Positions 53,891 to 63,167 of a DNA stretch of 64,000 nt are shown here, in pieces. Under the pieces are notes generated by a model. The model worked only from the letters and a program-made list of their open reading frames with translations, ran no database searches and had not been told where the DNA came from. Source of the stretch: Bacillota bacterium (GTDB lineage: Bacteria > Bacillota > Clostridia > Lachnospirales > Lachnospiraceae); NCBI GenBank assembly GCA_023418475.1, contig JAEZZO010000027.1, positions 39,480 through 103,479 of the forward strand, written 5' to 3'. Position 1 is the first letter of the stretch, and the number at the start of each line of letters is the position of its first letter. Both the position numbers and the translations under genes were made by a program.

Positions 53891-55123
53891 TTATTTCTTA
53901 GAAGCCTGCTTGGAGTACTTTTTCAGATACACCAGCCTCATCAGCAAACATTCCAAATGGTTAATATATTTGATCCTGCCAAACATGGCGGCACCAATGA
54001 GGGCGTTGCTGTTCTTCTCGGCTACCATACTGACCGCAATAGCATCTCCCCGTTCGCTTCCGCAGCAAAGGGCGCCGTTTCTTGGCAGGAATACAGCAGA
54101 GGAACTTTTCAGTGCTTTGATGGCCTCTCTTTTTCCCTTTGCAACACGAACACAAGTACCTGCGATCTGTGCAAAGTCATCAAGCAGAGGCAAAACTTTG
54201 GTACCAGCACAGGAAACTGCCTGAATTCCGGGGGACTTTGCATGTATGATATTGTTGATGTTTTTCCTGTTATGATAGATTAGCCAGTGAAGCTTCGCTT
54301 CATTCACGAGCTTAGTTTCATTTTGACCAGCTGCTTCTGCTTGAAGCTTCAGTGAATTTTGCAGACTTGATAAGTCGGATCTAATATCATAGCTTTCCGT
54401 ACCGTATTGCAGCCTGAAGCCGCCGGATATCCTTTCACTTTCACAGGGGGATAGGATGAGGGCTCCTGCAGGGGAAATATTCGTACCGATAAGTCTGGAT
54501 AAGGCAATGCAACCGTCGGATACAGGATCAGAATGCTGATTATGGCTGACTTTCACAAATTGCTTCCGAATATAGTCCTTACAAGCATCTTCAAGCTCCT
54601 GTGCTACCTGGAAGGCTTCTTCATAGCTGGCGCCGTAGCAAAGAGCACCATGATGCTTCATGATAACAGCATTGCCCTTAGACAGGGCTAAGGCTTGTAT
54701 AACGCCGTTTCTAAGCTTTTTTGTTCCGGGCAGTCCATAATCCGCACAGACTACCTCGGCTTTCAAGGAAGTATAATCCTTGGATACTTTAATAGAAGGC
54801 ATCTCCAATACGCTGACCACAGAAGCCTGGTCCTGGTGAGTATGTATTACAAAATTAATATGGGAGTGAAGCTTATATACCTCGGCATGAATGCCTTTTT
54901 CAGAAGACGGCTTCACCATACCCTGATAGGTTAAATCTGAAATAGCAACTTCTACAATTTCCTCGGGCGTAAGTGTTAAATAATCTCTTCCGCTGGGAGT
55001 TATTACAAAATGGCCGCAGTCTGTCCGACAGCTCACATTCCCCCAGGTTCTCGCAATCAAACCGGACTCTACAAGCCGTTTTCCTGCCAGTATGACAGAT
55101 TCCTTTGCTTCTTGAAGCGTCAT
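53891..55123 (-). CDS. Double class II aldolase/adducin-domain protein
   Basis: The ATG at 55123 has GGAGG 6 bases upstream; an ATG at 55135 overlaps that site. The protein has 410 residues in two aldolase II domains. The first (residues 1 to about 205) has the zinc and catalytic features of fuculose- or rhamnulose-phosphate aldolases: GNVSCRT, ITPSGRDY, SSEKGIHAEVY, IHTHQDQAS and MKHHGALCYG. The second (about 210-410) keeps the fold (NIIHAKSPGIQAV, FLPRNGALCCG) but lacks the paired histidines, so it is probably inactive. A likely role is retro-aldol cleavage of a phosphorylated sugar acid or polyol derivative produced by the FGGY kinase of the same cluster. Confidence 0.86.
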   Translation of the reverse strand: MTLQEAKESVILAGKRLVESGLIARTWGNVSCRTDCGHFVITPSGRDYLTLTPEEIVEVAISDLTYQGMVKPSSEKGIHAEVYKLHSHINFVIHTHQDQASVVSVLEMPSIKVSKDYTSLKAEVVCADYGLPGTKKLRNGVIQALALSKGNAVIMKHHGALCYGASYEEAFQVAQELEDACKDYIRKQFVKVSHNQHSDPVSDGCIALSRLIGTNISPAGALILSPCESERISGGFRLQYGTESYDIRSDLSSLQNSLKLQAEAAGQNETKLVNEAKLHWLIYHNRKNINNIIHAKSPGIQAVSCAGTKVLPLLDDFAQIAGTCVRVAKGKREAIKALKSSSAVFLPRNGALCCGSERGDAIAVSMVAEKNSNALIGAAMFGRIKYINHLECLLMRLVYLKKYSKQASKK

Positions 55124-55163
55124 AGTAACCTCCATTCACCGCTAAGCAGTAATTATCACTGAA

Positions 55164-55187
55164 CCAAAACACAGCTCCGTGTTTTGG
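55164..55187. promoter_or_regulatory. Intercistronic hairpin between aminotransferase and aldolase genes
   Basis: CCAAAACAC and GTGTTTTGG form a perfect stem around a 6-base loop. On the minus strand it is followed by TTCAG, not a real T-run, so an mRNA processing or attenuation role is more likely than termination. The rest of the 264-base gap holds nothing recognisable. Confidence 0.5.
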
Positions 55188-55387
55188 CTGGTTGAAAAAT
55201 TTCTTTTCATCAGCTGATAAATCATTAATAAATCAATTATAATACAACAACATACTTATGGGTAAATAATTTTAGGGACTGCAAGAAATTTCTGTAATAA
55301 AACCATATTCTAAATTATGTAAGCAATATGGCAGTCAGAACTTTCAGCAGCCCTATAGTGATCTATATGAAGTATTCTCCCCAAAAG

Positions 55388-56866
55388 CTAGTTGCTTTTA
55401 ACTGCAACATTTGCAAATACACGTTCAAATCTCTTTAAAACATCATCAATCATTTCTTCTGTATAAGCGGCACTGGTATAAAGTCTGCTTCCGGCCAGAG
55501 TAACAATACCTTCTGCCATATAGGCAGCACCCATATGTTCCATTTCCTTCTTACGTTCCGAGGTGGCAGTGAGTACCTCCGGGATTTTCCACAATTTTCC
55601 CCAGTTCAAAGAATAATGCATGGTTCCAACTGTTTCCAGATGACAAATAGAACCCTGGTTGAAGGCTACGAAAGGCAATTTGTATTTTTTGATCAGTATC
55701 TGTAGTCCCTTGGTAAGTCTGTCACCCATTTGCCCTGCTCTTTGAGCGGCATTGGTTCTTTCAATTTCACACAGAGTATAATAACCTGCGACACAGCTTA
55801 ACGGATTAGCAGCCATAGTACCGCCGATTAATGCCTTTTTATGCTTGTCACCGGTCTGAATGCCGGCTGCCAGATACTTCATATATTCCTTCTTGCCGCC
55901 CAGTCCGCCGGCTCCTGGATAACCTCCGGCAACAACCTTACCGAAAACGGTCAGATCTGGCTTACAGCCAAAATATCCCTGTGCTCCGGCCATACCAACA
56001 CGGAATGCGGTAACTACCTCATCAAAGATCAGCAGAGCACCATATTTACGGCAAAGTGTTTCCACGCCCTTACAGAACTTCTTATCTACAGGACGGGTGC
56101 CGCTTTCAGGTCCCAGAGGCTCCAGCATGACAGCCGCGGTTCCACCATGCAGGTTGTTGTAACGAAGCTTTCTCTCAAGATCACGTAGGTCATTCGGGAA
56201 GAATTCCTGTGTCTTCTTAAAGCAAAAGTGAGGCACACCATGTGCCTGTGTCCATTTGGAACCGGGAATACGGATACCGTAGGCAAGCTGATCGCTCCAG
56301 CCATGATAGGCACCGCCCATTTTAATAATATATTTCTTCTTCGTTGCAAGACGTGCTACACGGATCGCAGCCATACATGCTTCCGTACCGGAACCAAGCA
56401 TACGAAACATCTCAACGGTTTCAAAATTATCGTGGATTTTCTTGGCAAGTTTATATTCAAATTCATGGAAGAGTCCGGTGGATGGTCCACAGTCATTTAA
56501 AAGTTCTATTACTTTTGTTCGAACCTCGACCGGATTACTTCCGATCACAGTCGGTCCGCCGGCCTGAAGAAAATCATAATACCGGTTTCCGTCGATATCA
56601 TACAGGTAAGCTCCCTCCGCTTTCGTGAAAACAAGCGGAAAAGGATGATTAAATGCAAGGTTATGCTGAACTCCTCCCGGAATTAAATCCTTCGCATCAT
56701 CAATAATTGTTTTTGACTTACAACATTTCTTTCCATAATACTCCTCTTCATACTCTTTTAAAGCATCAGACTTTATCGTGTAAATCGGTTTACTGATTAA
56801 TACATCAAGCTGCTTTGTTATCGCAGCGGTATCAGGGTATTCAGAAATTGCAAAACGGTTATCCAT
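55388..56866 (-). CDS. Class III aminotransferase (glutamate-1-semialdehyde aminomutase-like)
   Basis: The ATG at 56866 (MDNRFAISEY) follows GGAGGG and is preferred; a longer frame to 56950 runs across the operator and promoter. The protein has 492 residues. The PLP motif is LIFDEVVTAFR, and the Schiff-base lysine is in FGKVVAGGYPG, as in GSA aminomutase and omega-amino-acid transaminases. MLGSGTEACMAAIRVAR binds the cofactor phosphate. It has an extra N-terminal segment of about 60 residues compared with HemL. Here, with kinase, aldolase and aldehyde dehydrogenase genes, it is likely to transaminate a catabolic amino compound rather than act in heme synthesis. Confidence 0.88.
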   Translation of the reverse strand: MDNRFAISEYPDTAAITKQLDVLISKPIYTIKSDALKEYEEEYYGKKCCKSKTIIDDAKDLIPGGVQHNLAFNHPFPLVFTKAEGAYLYDIDGNRYYDFLQAGGPTVIGSNPVEVRTKVIELLNDCGPSTGLFHEFEYKLAKKIHDNFETVEMFRMLGSGTEACMAAIRVARLATKKKYIIKMGGAYHGWSDQLAYGIRIPGSKWTQAHGVPHFCFKKTQEFFPNDLRDLERKLRYNNLHGGTAAVMLEPLGPESGTRPVDKKFCKGVETLCRKYGALLIFDEVVTAFRVGMAGAQGYFGCKPDLTVFGKVVAGGYPGAGGLGGKKEYMKYLAAGIQTGDKHKKALIGGTMAANPLSCVAGYYTLCEIERTNAAQRAGQMGDRLTKGLQILIKKYKLPFVAFNQGSICHLETVGTMHYSLNWGKLWKIPEVLTATSERKKEMEHMGAAYMAEGIVTLAGSRLYTSAAYTEEMIDDVLKRFERVFANVAVKSN

Positions 56867-56931
56867 AGACCCTCCAATCCTTTTAAAAAACCTTATATTG
56901 ATCTGTAATATGATTTGTTTAAAGCACACAG

Positions 56932-56949
56932 TGAATGAACACTCACTCA
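56932..56949. promoter_or_regulatory. TetR-type operator, left copy
   Basis: TGAATGAACACTCACTCA is a near-perfect palindrome and matches the right copy at 57063. It lies immediately downstream of the leftward -10 box, so a bound regulator would block the aminotransferase promoter. Confidence 0.8.
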
Positions 56950-56954
56950 CTAAC

Positions 56955-56982
56955 AGTATATCACTGCATTGGTAAAAGTCAA
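56955..56982 (-). promoter_or_regulatory. Leftward promoter of the aminotransferase-aldolase-MFS operon
   Basis: On the minus strand TTGACT (56982-56977) and TATACT (56960-56955) have a 16-base spacer. The operator at 56932-56949 covers the start point. Confidence 0.75.
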
Positions 56983-57033
56983 CATATAAAATATATAAAT
57001 CAATATAAATATAGACATATTTTATAAAATATA

Positions 57034-57061
57034 TTGCATAAATTTTTGCATATGGTAAAAT
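57034..57061 (+). promoter_or_regulatory. Rightward promoter of the TetR-kinase-dehydrogenase operon
   Basis: TTGCAT at 57034-57039 and TAAAAT at 57056-57061 have a 16-base spacer and sit directly before the right operator. Confidence 0.65.
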
Positions 57062-57062
57062 A

Positions 57063-57080
57063 TGAGTGAGTATTCACTCA
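57063..57080. promoter_or_regulatory. TetR-type operator, right copy
   Basis: TGAGTGAGTATTCACTCA is almost a perfect palindrome. Together with the left copy it gives the consensus TGARTGANNNNTCACTCA. Its place at the transcription start fits autorepression of the tetR gene. Confidence 0.85.
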
Positions 57081-57105
57081 ATGACGAGAATAACGAGGTA
57101 AGAAT

Positions 57106-57753
57106 ATGAACACAGATTATTTCAAAGAGGCTTTTCTAAAGATAGCAGAAGATAAAAAAAATAATATTCTTGATGCGGCAATTGTAGAATTTGCGGAGTA
57201 TGGCTTTGACAGTGCCAATATTAATAATATTGCGAGGAATGCAGGGGTCAGCGTCGGTTCCATGTATAAATATTTTGACAACAAGGAGGATTTATTTCTA
57301 ACAGTAATTCACTATGGTGTAGAGACACTGAAAACAATATTAAGTGAAATCATACAGGGAAAGGAAGCATTGGATGTAAAAATTGAAAAGATTATTCGGG
57401 CAATTCAATACCAATCACGAAGAAACGTCCATCTGACCAAGCTTTACAATGAGATGGCGACGGAAAACCGCTCCGGTTTGGTGTGGAAAATTGTATCCGA
57501 CATGGAAAATGCTACGGCAGGACTTTATGCTTCTTTTATCGAAGAGGCACAGAAGACAGGTATGGTAAGAACGGATATCAAAGCAAATTATTTCGCCTTC
57601 TTTCTGGATAACCTGTTTATTACGCTGCAATTTTCCTATGCCAGTGAGTATTACAAGGAGCGTATGAAATTATATATCAGTGAAGATATCTTTGATCAGG
57701 ATGAACTAATGGTTGACCAGCTGATGAAATTTATCAAGGGAGCATTTTTATAA
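57106..57753 (+). CDS. TetR/AcrR-family regulator
   Basis: This 215-residue protein has an N-terminal TetR helix-turn-helix: ILDAAIVEFAEYGFDSANIN, then NIARNAGVSVGSMYKYFDNK, in which YKYF is the classic end of the recognition helix. The C-terminal ligand domain is all-helical. The gene lies next to two palindromic operators of identical pattern at both divergent promoters, so it most likely represses itself with the kinase and dehydrogenase genes, and the aminotransferase, aldolase and transporter genes. The inducer is presumably an intermediate of the pathway. GAGGTAA precedes the ATG. Confidence 0.93.
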   Translation: MNTDYFKEAFLKIAEDKKNNILDAAIVEFAEYGFDSANINNIARNAGVSVGSMYKYFDNKEDLFLTVIHYGVETLKTILSEIIQGKEALDVKIEKIIRAIQYQSRRNVHLTKLYNEMATENRSGLVWKIVSDMENATAGLYASFIEEAQKTGMVRTDIKANYFAFFLDNLFITLQFSYASEYYKERMKLYISEDIFDQDELMVDQLMKFIKGAFL

Positions 57754-57762
57754 TAAATAAGG

Positions 57763-57779
57763 AGCCGTAGCATACGGCT
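57763..57779 (+). promoter_or_regulatory. Small hairpin between tetR and the kinase gene
   Basis: AGCCGTA and TACGGCT form a perfect 7-base stem with a 3-base loop, about 18 bases before the kinase start. It may separate expression levels of the two genes. Confidence 0.4.
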
Positions 57780-57797
57780 AAAAAGCGGAGGTATGAT

Positions 57798-59399
57798 ATG
57801 CCAGTACGTATTATTGCTTATGATGTAGGAACTACCGGAATTAAGACCTGTGTTTTCGAAATTTCGGATAAAATTAAATTGCTTGCTTCCGCTATGGAAG
57901 GGTATGAGCTGTATGTTATGGATAATGGCGGTATTGAGCAGGAACCATACCGCTGGTGGGAAGCAATGTGCAATACTACTAGAAAAGTACTGGAAGAATA
58001 TCAGATTAGTGCAGAAAGTATCGATGGAGTCTCTTTTTGTTCCCAAATGCAGGGCTTGGTTTTGGTAGACCGTGAGGGCAAGCCGGTGCGAAGAGCCATG
58101 AGCTATATGGATCAGCGTGCCAGAGAAGAATTGAAACAAGGAATGGCCTATGGAATTGAGATTGCAGGTGTAAATATAATAAAACTTCTAAAATCCTTAT
58201 CAATCACCGGAGCTGTTGCGGCAAGTGTGAAGGATCCGATCTGGAAATATAAATGGGTGGAAAAGCATGAGCCGGAGGTCTTTCAGAAGGTATACAAATG
58301 GCTGGATGTTAAGGAGTATTTAATTTGCCGATGTACGGGTGAATTCGTGATGACACCGGATAGTGCATTTGCTTCGTTGCTTTATGATACCAGAAAAGGA
58401 AAAGAAGGCTTCAGCACTGAAATCTGCAAAATGTTAGGCGTACATATGGAGCATCTTCCGAAAATCATACAATGCACGGACATGGCGGGCCAAATTACAC
58501 AGGAGGCTGCAAGGGAGCTTCTTCTAAAGGAGGGAACACCTGTGTTTGGCGGAGGAGGAGATGCTTCGCTGATTGGAGTTGGTGCAGGTTCTGTAAATCC
58601 GGGTGATACCCATATCTATTCGGGTACTTCCGGATGGGTATCGACTGTCGTCGAGAAACAGGCGGTGGATGTTACCTCGATGATAGCGGCTATTGTGGGT
58701 GCAGATAAAGGCCGGTTTAATTATTTTGCCGAGCTTGAGACTGCAGGCAAATGTCTGGAATGGGTTAGGGATCATCTGGCACTGGATGAGATTGATATCT
58801 ATCTGGAGAAGAAGAATGTCTCTGATTCACAGGAGGCTATTTATAAAAGCCTCTATGATTATATGATGCATGCCATTAAGAATGTACCGGCAGGCAGTAA
58901 TGGAGTAATATTTACTCCCTGGCTCCACGGAAACCGTTGCCCCTTCGAAGATTCCAATGCGCGGGGAATGTTTTTCAATATAAGCTTGGAGACTGGGAAA
59001 ACAGAGTTAATTCATGCAGTTCTGGAGGGGATTTGTTATCATTTGCGCTGGCAGCTGGAGGCATCGGGGAGAAAGGTAAAAACCTCCGAAGTGATACGAT
59101 TTGTCGGAGGAGGTGCACTGGCACCATTAACCTGCCAGATGCTTTCCGATATGCTTGGCAGAGAAATCGAAACAGTAGATAATCCTCAGAATGCGGGGTC
59201 TGTCGGAGCAGCACTTCTGGCAGCAGTGGGGCTTGGCATTACCGGAAGTCTGTCAGAGGCCAGGAAACTGATAACAGTAAACAGAAGATTTATACCAAAT
59301 AAGGCAAATACCGAAGTTTATAATAAATATTATAAAGTGTTCAAAGCCTTATATAGTAAAAACAAAAGTAATTTCAAATATCTAAATCAAGTAAATTAA
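57798..59399 (+). CDS. FGGY-family carbohydrate kinase
   Basis: This 533-residue protein has the N-terminal phosphate loop YDVGTTGIKTCVFE, the WW segment and SFCSQMQGLVLVD that match xylulose/ribulose/erythritol kinases of the FGGY family, an MDQRAREE substrate loop, GTSG, and the C-terminal ATP-binding RFVGGGALAPLTCQMLSDML. It phosphorylates a sugar, ketose or polyol with ATP. It could produce the phosphorylated substrate of the class II aldolase encoded on the other arm. The exact substrate cannot be read from these motifs. The ribosome site is AGCGGAGG. Confidence 0.93.
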   Translation: MPVRIIAYDVGTTGIKTCVFEISDKIKLLASAMEGYELYVMDNGGIEQEPYRWWEAMCNTTRKVLEEYQISAESIDGVSFCSQMQGLVLVDREGKPVRRAMSYMDQRAREELKQGMAYGIEIAGVNIIKLLKSLSITGAVAASVKDPIWKYKWVEKHEPEVFQKVYKWLDVKEYLICRCTGEFVMTPDSAFASLLYDTRKGKEGFSTEICKMLGVHMEHLPKIIQCTDMAGQITQEAARELLLKEGTPVFGGGGDASLIGVGAGSVNPGDTHIYSGTSGWVSTVVEKQAVDVTSMIAAIVGADKGRFNYFAELETAGKCLEWVRDHLALDEIDIYLEKKNVSDSQEAIYKSLYDYMMHAIKNVPAGSNGVIFTPWLHGNRCPFEDSNARGMFFNISLETGKTELIHAVLEGICYHLRWQLEASGRKVKTSEVIRFVGGGALAPLTCQMLSDMLGREIETVDNPQNAGSVGAALLAAVGLGITGSLSEARKLITVNRRFIPNKANTEVYNKYYKVFKALYSKNKSNFKYLNQVN

Positions 59400-59500
59400 T
59401 TAGATATATTTTAGAAAGATCATAATTATTTTATTTGATTTTGGGAACTATTCATGACTAATATTAGATATAATGTGAATTGCCTAAGGAGGTTGTAACT

Positions 59501-60868
59501 ATGGCTGATATCAAAGAGATTGTCAGGAAGCAGAGAGAGTATTATACGAGTGAGGAAACCCTGGAGCTGTCCTTTCGTATGAGGGCGCTGAAACGGTTAT
59601 ACGCGGCACTTAAGCGCAATGAAGGTAATATTTTGGATGCCCTGAAGAAGGATCTGAATAAGGCACCATTTGAAGCTTATGCTTCTGAAGTAGGAATTAT
59701 TTACACGGAACTGAAGGATGCGATGAGCAATCTGTACCGCTGGAACAGAGTAAAAAGAGTCAGGACGCCGCTTGTTCATTTCAAATCATCCTCTTATCTG
59801 GTATCAGAACCATATGGTGTTACTCTAATTATGTCACCTTGGAATTATCCGTATCAGCTTACGGTTGCTCCTCTGATTGGTGCAATTGCAGGCGGTAACT
59901 GTGCGGTAGTTAAGCCATCGGCATATTCACCGAATACCTCGGCCATTCTCGCTAAAGTAATCAAGGAATGCTTTGATGAAAAATATATAACAGTAATTGA
60001 AGGCGGAAGAGAGGCCAATCAGCAGCTGTTAAAGGAGAAATTTGACTATATCTTCTTTACCGGAAGTGTACCGGTCGGGAAGCTGGTAATGGAAGCAGCT
60101 TCAAAATACCTGACACCCGTTACGCTGGAACTGGGTGGGAAAAGTCCTTGCATTGTATGTAAGGATGCTGATATTGAGTTGGCAGCAAAGAGGATTATAT
60201 GGGGGAAAACCTTAAACAGCGGACAGACCTGCGTATGTCCGGATTATCTGCTCGTACACCGGGACGTAAAGGATAAATTAATTGCTGCCATGAAAAAATA
60301 TTGCAAGAAATTTTATGGAGATATTCCCTGTCAGAATGGAGATTTTCCAAGAATTATCAATCGAAAGCATTTTGAGAGGCTGAAAAACCTGATTAGCAGC
60401 GGGAAAATAGTAGCAGGCGGAGATGTGAATGAAGAGACGTTGCAGATATCGCCAACCATTTTGGACGAAGTAACCTGGGAAGATGCTGTTATGCAGGAAG
60501 AAATATTCGGCCCTATTCTGCCGGTAATTGAGTTTGATCATCTAAGGCAGGTTATTGATGCGGTAAACTGTCATCCGAAGCCCCTTGCACTTTACTTATT
60601 TACGAATAGTAAGGAAACAGAGAAAAAAATAGTAAAATGTGTATCCTTCGGTGGCGGTTGTATCAATGACACACTGGTGCATCTGGCAACCTCGCATATG
60701 CCATTCGGCGGCGTCGGTGAGAGCGGTATGGGCGGTTATCACGGTAAGTGGAGCTTTGATACCTTTACACATACAAAGAGTATTATGAAAAAGTCCAATC
60801 TCTTAGATATCAATCTTCGTTATCCTCCTTACCGGGATAAGCTAAAGTTACTTAAGAAAATAATGTAA
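59501..60868 (+). CDS. Aldehyde dehydrogenase (class 3-like, NAD(P)-dependent)
   Basis: The ATG at 59501 follows AAGGAGG by 8 bases; an upstream TTG at 59480 has no ribosome site. The protein has 455 residues, the short form without the longer N-terminus of betaine dehydrogenases. The catalytic cysteine is in NSGQTCVCPDY, the general-base glutamate in LELGGKSP, and IMSPWNYPYQL and FFTGSVPVGK bind the cofactor. It would oxidise the aldehyde released by the aldolase or made from the aminotransferase product. Its 3' end shows no typical terminator. Confidence 0.93.
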   Translation: MADIKEIVRKQREYYTSEETLELSFRMRALKRLYAALKRNEGNILDALKKDLNKAPFEAYASEVGIIYTELKDAMSNLYRWNRVKRVRTPLVHFKSSSYLVSEPYGVTLIMSPWNYPYQLTVAPLIGAIAGGNCAVVKPSAYSPNTSAILAKVIKECFDEKYITVIEGGREANQQLLKEKFDYIFFTGSVPVGKLVMEAASKYLTPVTLELGGKSPCIVCKDADIELAAKRIIWGKTLNSGQTCVCPDYLLVHRDVKDKLIAAMKKYCKKFYGDIPCQNGDFPRIINRKHFERLKNLISSGKIVAGGDVNEETLQISPTILDEVTWEDAVMQEEIFGPILPVIEFDHLRQVIDAVNCHPKPLALYLFTNSKETEKKIVKCVSFGGGCINDTLVHLATSHMPFGGVGESGMGGYHGKWSFDTFTHTKSIMKKSNLLDINLRYPPYRDKLKLLKKIM

Positions 60869-61139
60869 TTTCTGATGACAGAATTTAAACGTAAGATTTT
60901 CATTCTATTTTCCGCACCAGGATAAATCATACAAAGTTTTTGTATAAATCATAAGTAAATCAGCATAAAAAAGCCGGAAGTTGTGATCATAGAAGGCCGG
61001 GTGCTATAATTCCGTTTTGACAGATTGATAAATCAGGAAGGTCTATCAGTATGCATGGGATTTTAAGCACCCGTTTTATTTTAGAATATTTTATACCTGG
61101 ATTGGAAAAACTTGAAATAATAATATATAATATAAAAGA
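60869..61139. other. Intergenic region with a weak AT hairpin
   Basis: ATACAAA/TTTGTAT form a 7-base AT stem at 60929-60945, too weak to be a sure terminator. An AAGCCGG...GGCCGGG pair near 60968-61000 has no T-run. No gene or RNA family was recognised. A family 3 palindromic element follows at 61140. Confidence 0.35.
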
Positions 61140-61226
61140 ATTCGATTGTCAAAAGCCTGATCTCCAGGTTATGTGGATGAATATAGATGCATTCCTATTT
61201 ATCCGGCAAATCATTTTTAGGTTTTT
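61140..61226. repeat. Palindromic element family 3, copy 2
   Basis: Starts ATTCGATTGTCAAAAG and ends TTTTTAGGTTTT, as in the copy at 41407-41490, with about ten differences between them. ATTGTCAAAAGCCT at the left and AGGTTTTTGACAT at the right form the inverted ends in this copy. It lies upstream of the GerMN lipoprotein gene. Confidence 0.75.
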
Positions 61227-61323
61227 GACATTTGAAACATTTATGATATATGATTTGGGATACTCAAACAGGCTTTTTAAATCAGATTATAGAATGCCGT
61301 AAGCGGCGGAATGAGAGGAATAT

Positions 61324-62463
61324 ATGAAAAAAACAATACTGAGCTGCAGCATGCTTATCTTCGTATTATTACTTGCCGGCTGTAAAAATACAAAAAAGGA
61401 TAATAATACAGCCGCAACGGCTACTCCATCCCCTATGCCTATTTCTACTCTTGCACCGAAAGATGTGAAGGACAGCAATACTGCAGGAGATGGTCAACAA
61501 GAGAGGCCGCAAGCACTAAAGATTGAAGATTATTATCCGATAAAAGCAAATGCAGAATATACTTACGAAGGTAAGGGCAATGAATATGCCGCCTATACGA
61601 GAGTTACGGATTATATTGACCTGGCAAATAATAAAGTACAATTAAGAAGCAATAACGGCGGTACGGAGACAGTAGATGTAATTGAAATTAAAAATGGTAA
61701 GGTATCTCTTATAAAAAGGGTACAAGAATGCTACTATCGTGACAATTTCCTGGAAAAATCCACTGACGGATCAGATGCTGAGATTTTATTAATGGAACCA
61801 TTAGAGAAGGGAACCAGTTGGACACTGCCTAACGGAAACAAGCGTTATATCTCCGCAATAGATGTGAAGACGGATACTCCATCCGGAAGCTATCAGGCTG
61901 TTGAAGTTACAACGAATGAAGCCGAGGGCGGTATTACGAAGGATTATTATGCTCCTAAGGCCGGACTGGTGAAAAGTATTCATGAATTCGAAAAGATGAA
62001 GGTATCTTCTACACTTGCCAAAATAAAATCAGATACGCCATTTACACAGACAATTACTGTATTCCACCCGGATGAGGATGAGAAGCTTCATACCGCATCC
62101 CTTACATTATCCTTTCGAACCGGGGATATAACCAGACAGGTATTACAAGACACTTTGCGCCAGGAAACAGCAAAGGATACCTATCTTCCGCTGCTAAGTG
62201 AAAAAACGAAAATAAACACCCTGTATCTGGGAAGTGACAATATTGTATATGTTGATTTTTCATCTGATCTGGTGAAGAATATGAATGCAGGCGCAGGCTT
62301 TGAAACACTAATATTACAGGGAATTACGAATACCCTTGGCAATTATTACGGAACCGAACAAGTATATATAACCATAGATGGCCAGCCATATTCCTCTGGA
62401 CATATTCTGATGAAAAAAGGAGAGACCTTTATGGTAAATACAGATAATACTGTATATGAATAA
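61324..62463 (+). CDS. GerMN-domain lipoprotein
   Basis: This 379-residue protein starts with a lipoprotein signal ending LLLAGCK (cysteine near residue 20), a Thr/Pro/Asn-rich linker, a middle region of about 150 residues with beta-strand-like pattern, and a C-terminal GerMN domain (about residues 240-375: RQVLQDTLRQETAKDTYLPL, VYVDFSSDLVKN, NTLGNYYGTEQVYITIDGQPY). GerM-like proteins take part in spore formation, germination or cell-wall growth in Firmicutes. GAGAGGAATAT precedes the ATG. The gene stands alone, which fits a surface protein of general use. Confidence 0.85.
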   Translation: MKKTILSCSMLIFVLLLAGCKNTKKDNNTAATATPSPMPISTLAPKDVKDSNTAGDGQQERPQALKIEDYYPIKANAEYTYEGKGNEYAAYTRVTDYIDLANNKVQLRSNNGGTETVDVIEIKNGKVSLIKRVQECYYRDNFLEKSTDGSDAEILLMEPLEKGTSWTLPNGNKRYISAIDVKTDTPSGSYQAVEVTTNEAEGGITKDYYAPKAGLVKSIHEFEKMKVSSTLAKIKSDTPFTQTITVFHPDEDEKLHTASLTLSFRTGDITRQVLQDTLRQETAKDTYLPLLSEKTKINTLYLGSDNIVYVDFSSDLVKNMNAGAGFETLILQGITNTLGNYYGTEQVYITIDGQPYSSGHILMKKGETFMVNTDNTVYE

Positions 62464-62679
62464 AAAATGTGCTTTGCCATAATAAACTTAAAATGACATA
62501 ATTAATTAGAATTTTAAATTTAAAAAGAGTAATTAATCTGACTTATACTTCAATAAGACTTGATATTTATGATCGCTAAGAAAACACGAAAGTATTCAAG
62601 ACTTTAAACGTATATATTAGTAAATAGTATATCGAAAATAATAAATTTTGATTAAATATGTTAAATTTTCTGCCAATAT

Positions 62680-62708
62680 TAGACAGATTAATTCTTCTAT
62701 AGTATAAT
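62680..62708 (+). promoter_or_regulatory. Promoter of the CoA-binding/NqrB-like gene pair
   Basis: TAGACA at 62680-62685 and a perfect TATAAT at 62703-62708 have a 17-base spacer, 33 bases before the start codon. Confidence 0.65.
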
Positions 62709-62741
62709 AGACCTATTCGATAAAAATAAGGAGGCTATATT

Positions 62742-63167
62742 ATGGTTAAGTTTACAAAAAGCTTTATCACAGATAATGAGATCTTATTTGTAGGATATTC
62801 ATCCAGGAATAAAGCTTACAGCAATAGTATCTATCAGGCTTTCACGAATAATAATATTAAAGTATATCCCTATAATACCAAGGAAAACACTGTTTTTGAC
62901 ACAAAGGTTTATAAGAAGCTGGAGGATCTGCCGGAAATACCAAAAACAGCCTATGTTCTTTTAAATAAAGCAAATACTGCGAAGGTAGTAAAGCAGTTAA
63001 TAGAGAATGGAGTTAAAAAAATACTTTTCTATAATAAGAGTACGGTTGAACCGGCTTCCATTTCAGAATGCGAGAATGCCGGAGTTGAGGTTGCAATCGG
63101 ATGTCCATTGATGGTTTACGGCAATGGGATACATAAGCTACATGCTTTTTTTGCTGGTGTAAAATAA
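62742..63167 (+). CDS. CoA-binding-fold (YccU-like) small protein
   Basis: The 141-residue protein looks like a single Rossmann-type CoA-binding domain as in YccU: ILFVGYSSRNKAYSNSIYQA at the start, YPYNTKENTVFDTKVYKKLEDLP, a VLLNKANTAKVVKQLIENG helix and the C-terminal NAGVEVAIGCPLMVYG. Ligand and role are unknown. It has a strong promoter and AAGGAGG upstream. Its stop overlaps the ATG of the next gene by one base, so the two are cotranslated. Confidence 0.8.
   Translation: MVKFTKSFITDNEILFVGYSSRNKAYSNSIYQAFTNNNIKVYPYNTKENTVFDTKVYKKLEDLPEIPKTAYVLLNKANTAKVVKQLIENGVKKILFYNKSTVEPASISECENAGVEVAIGCPLMVYGNGIHKLHAFFAGVK

Noticed and set aside
61051..61302. 83-codon plus-strand frame before the GerMN gene
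   Set aside because: Most of it is translation of the family 3 palindromic element at 61140-61226; composition is not protein-like.
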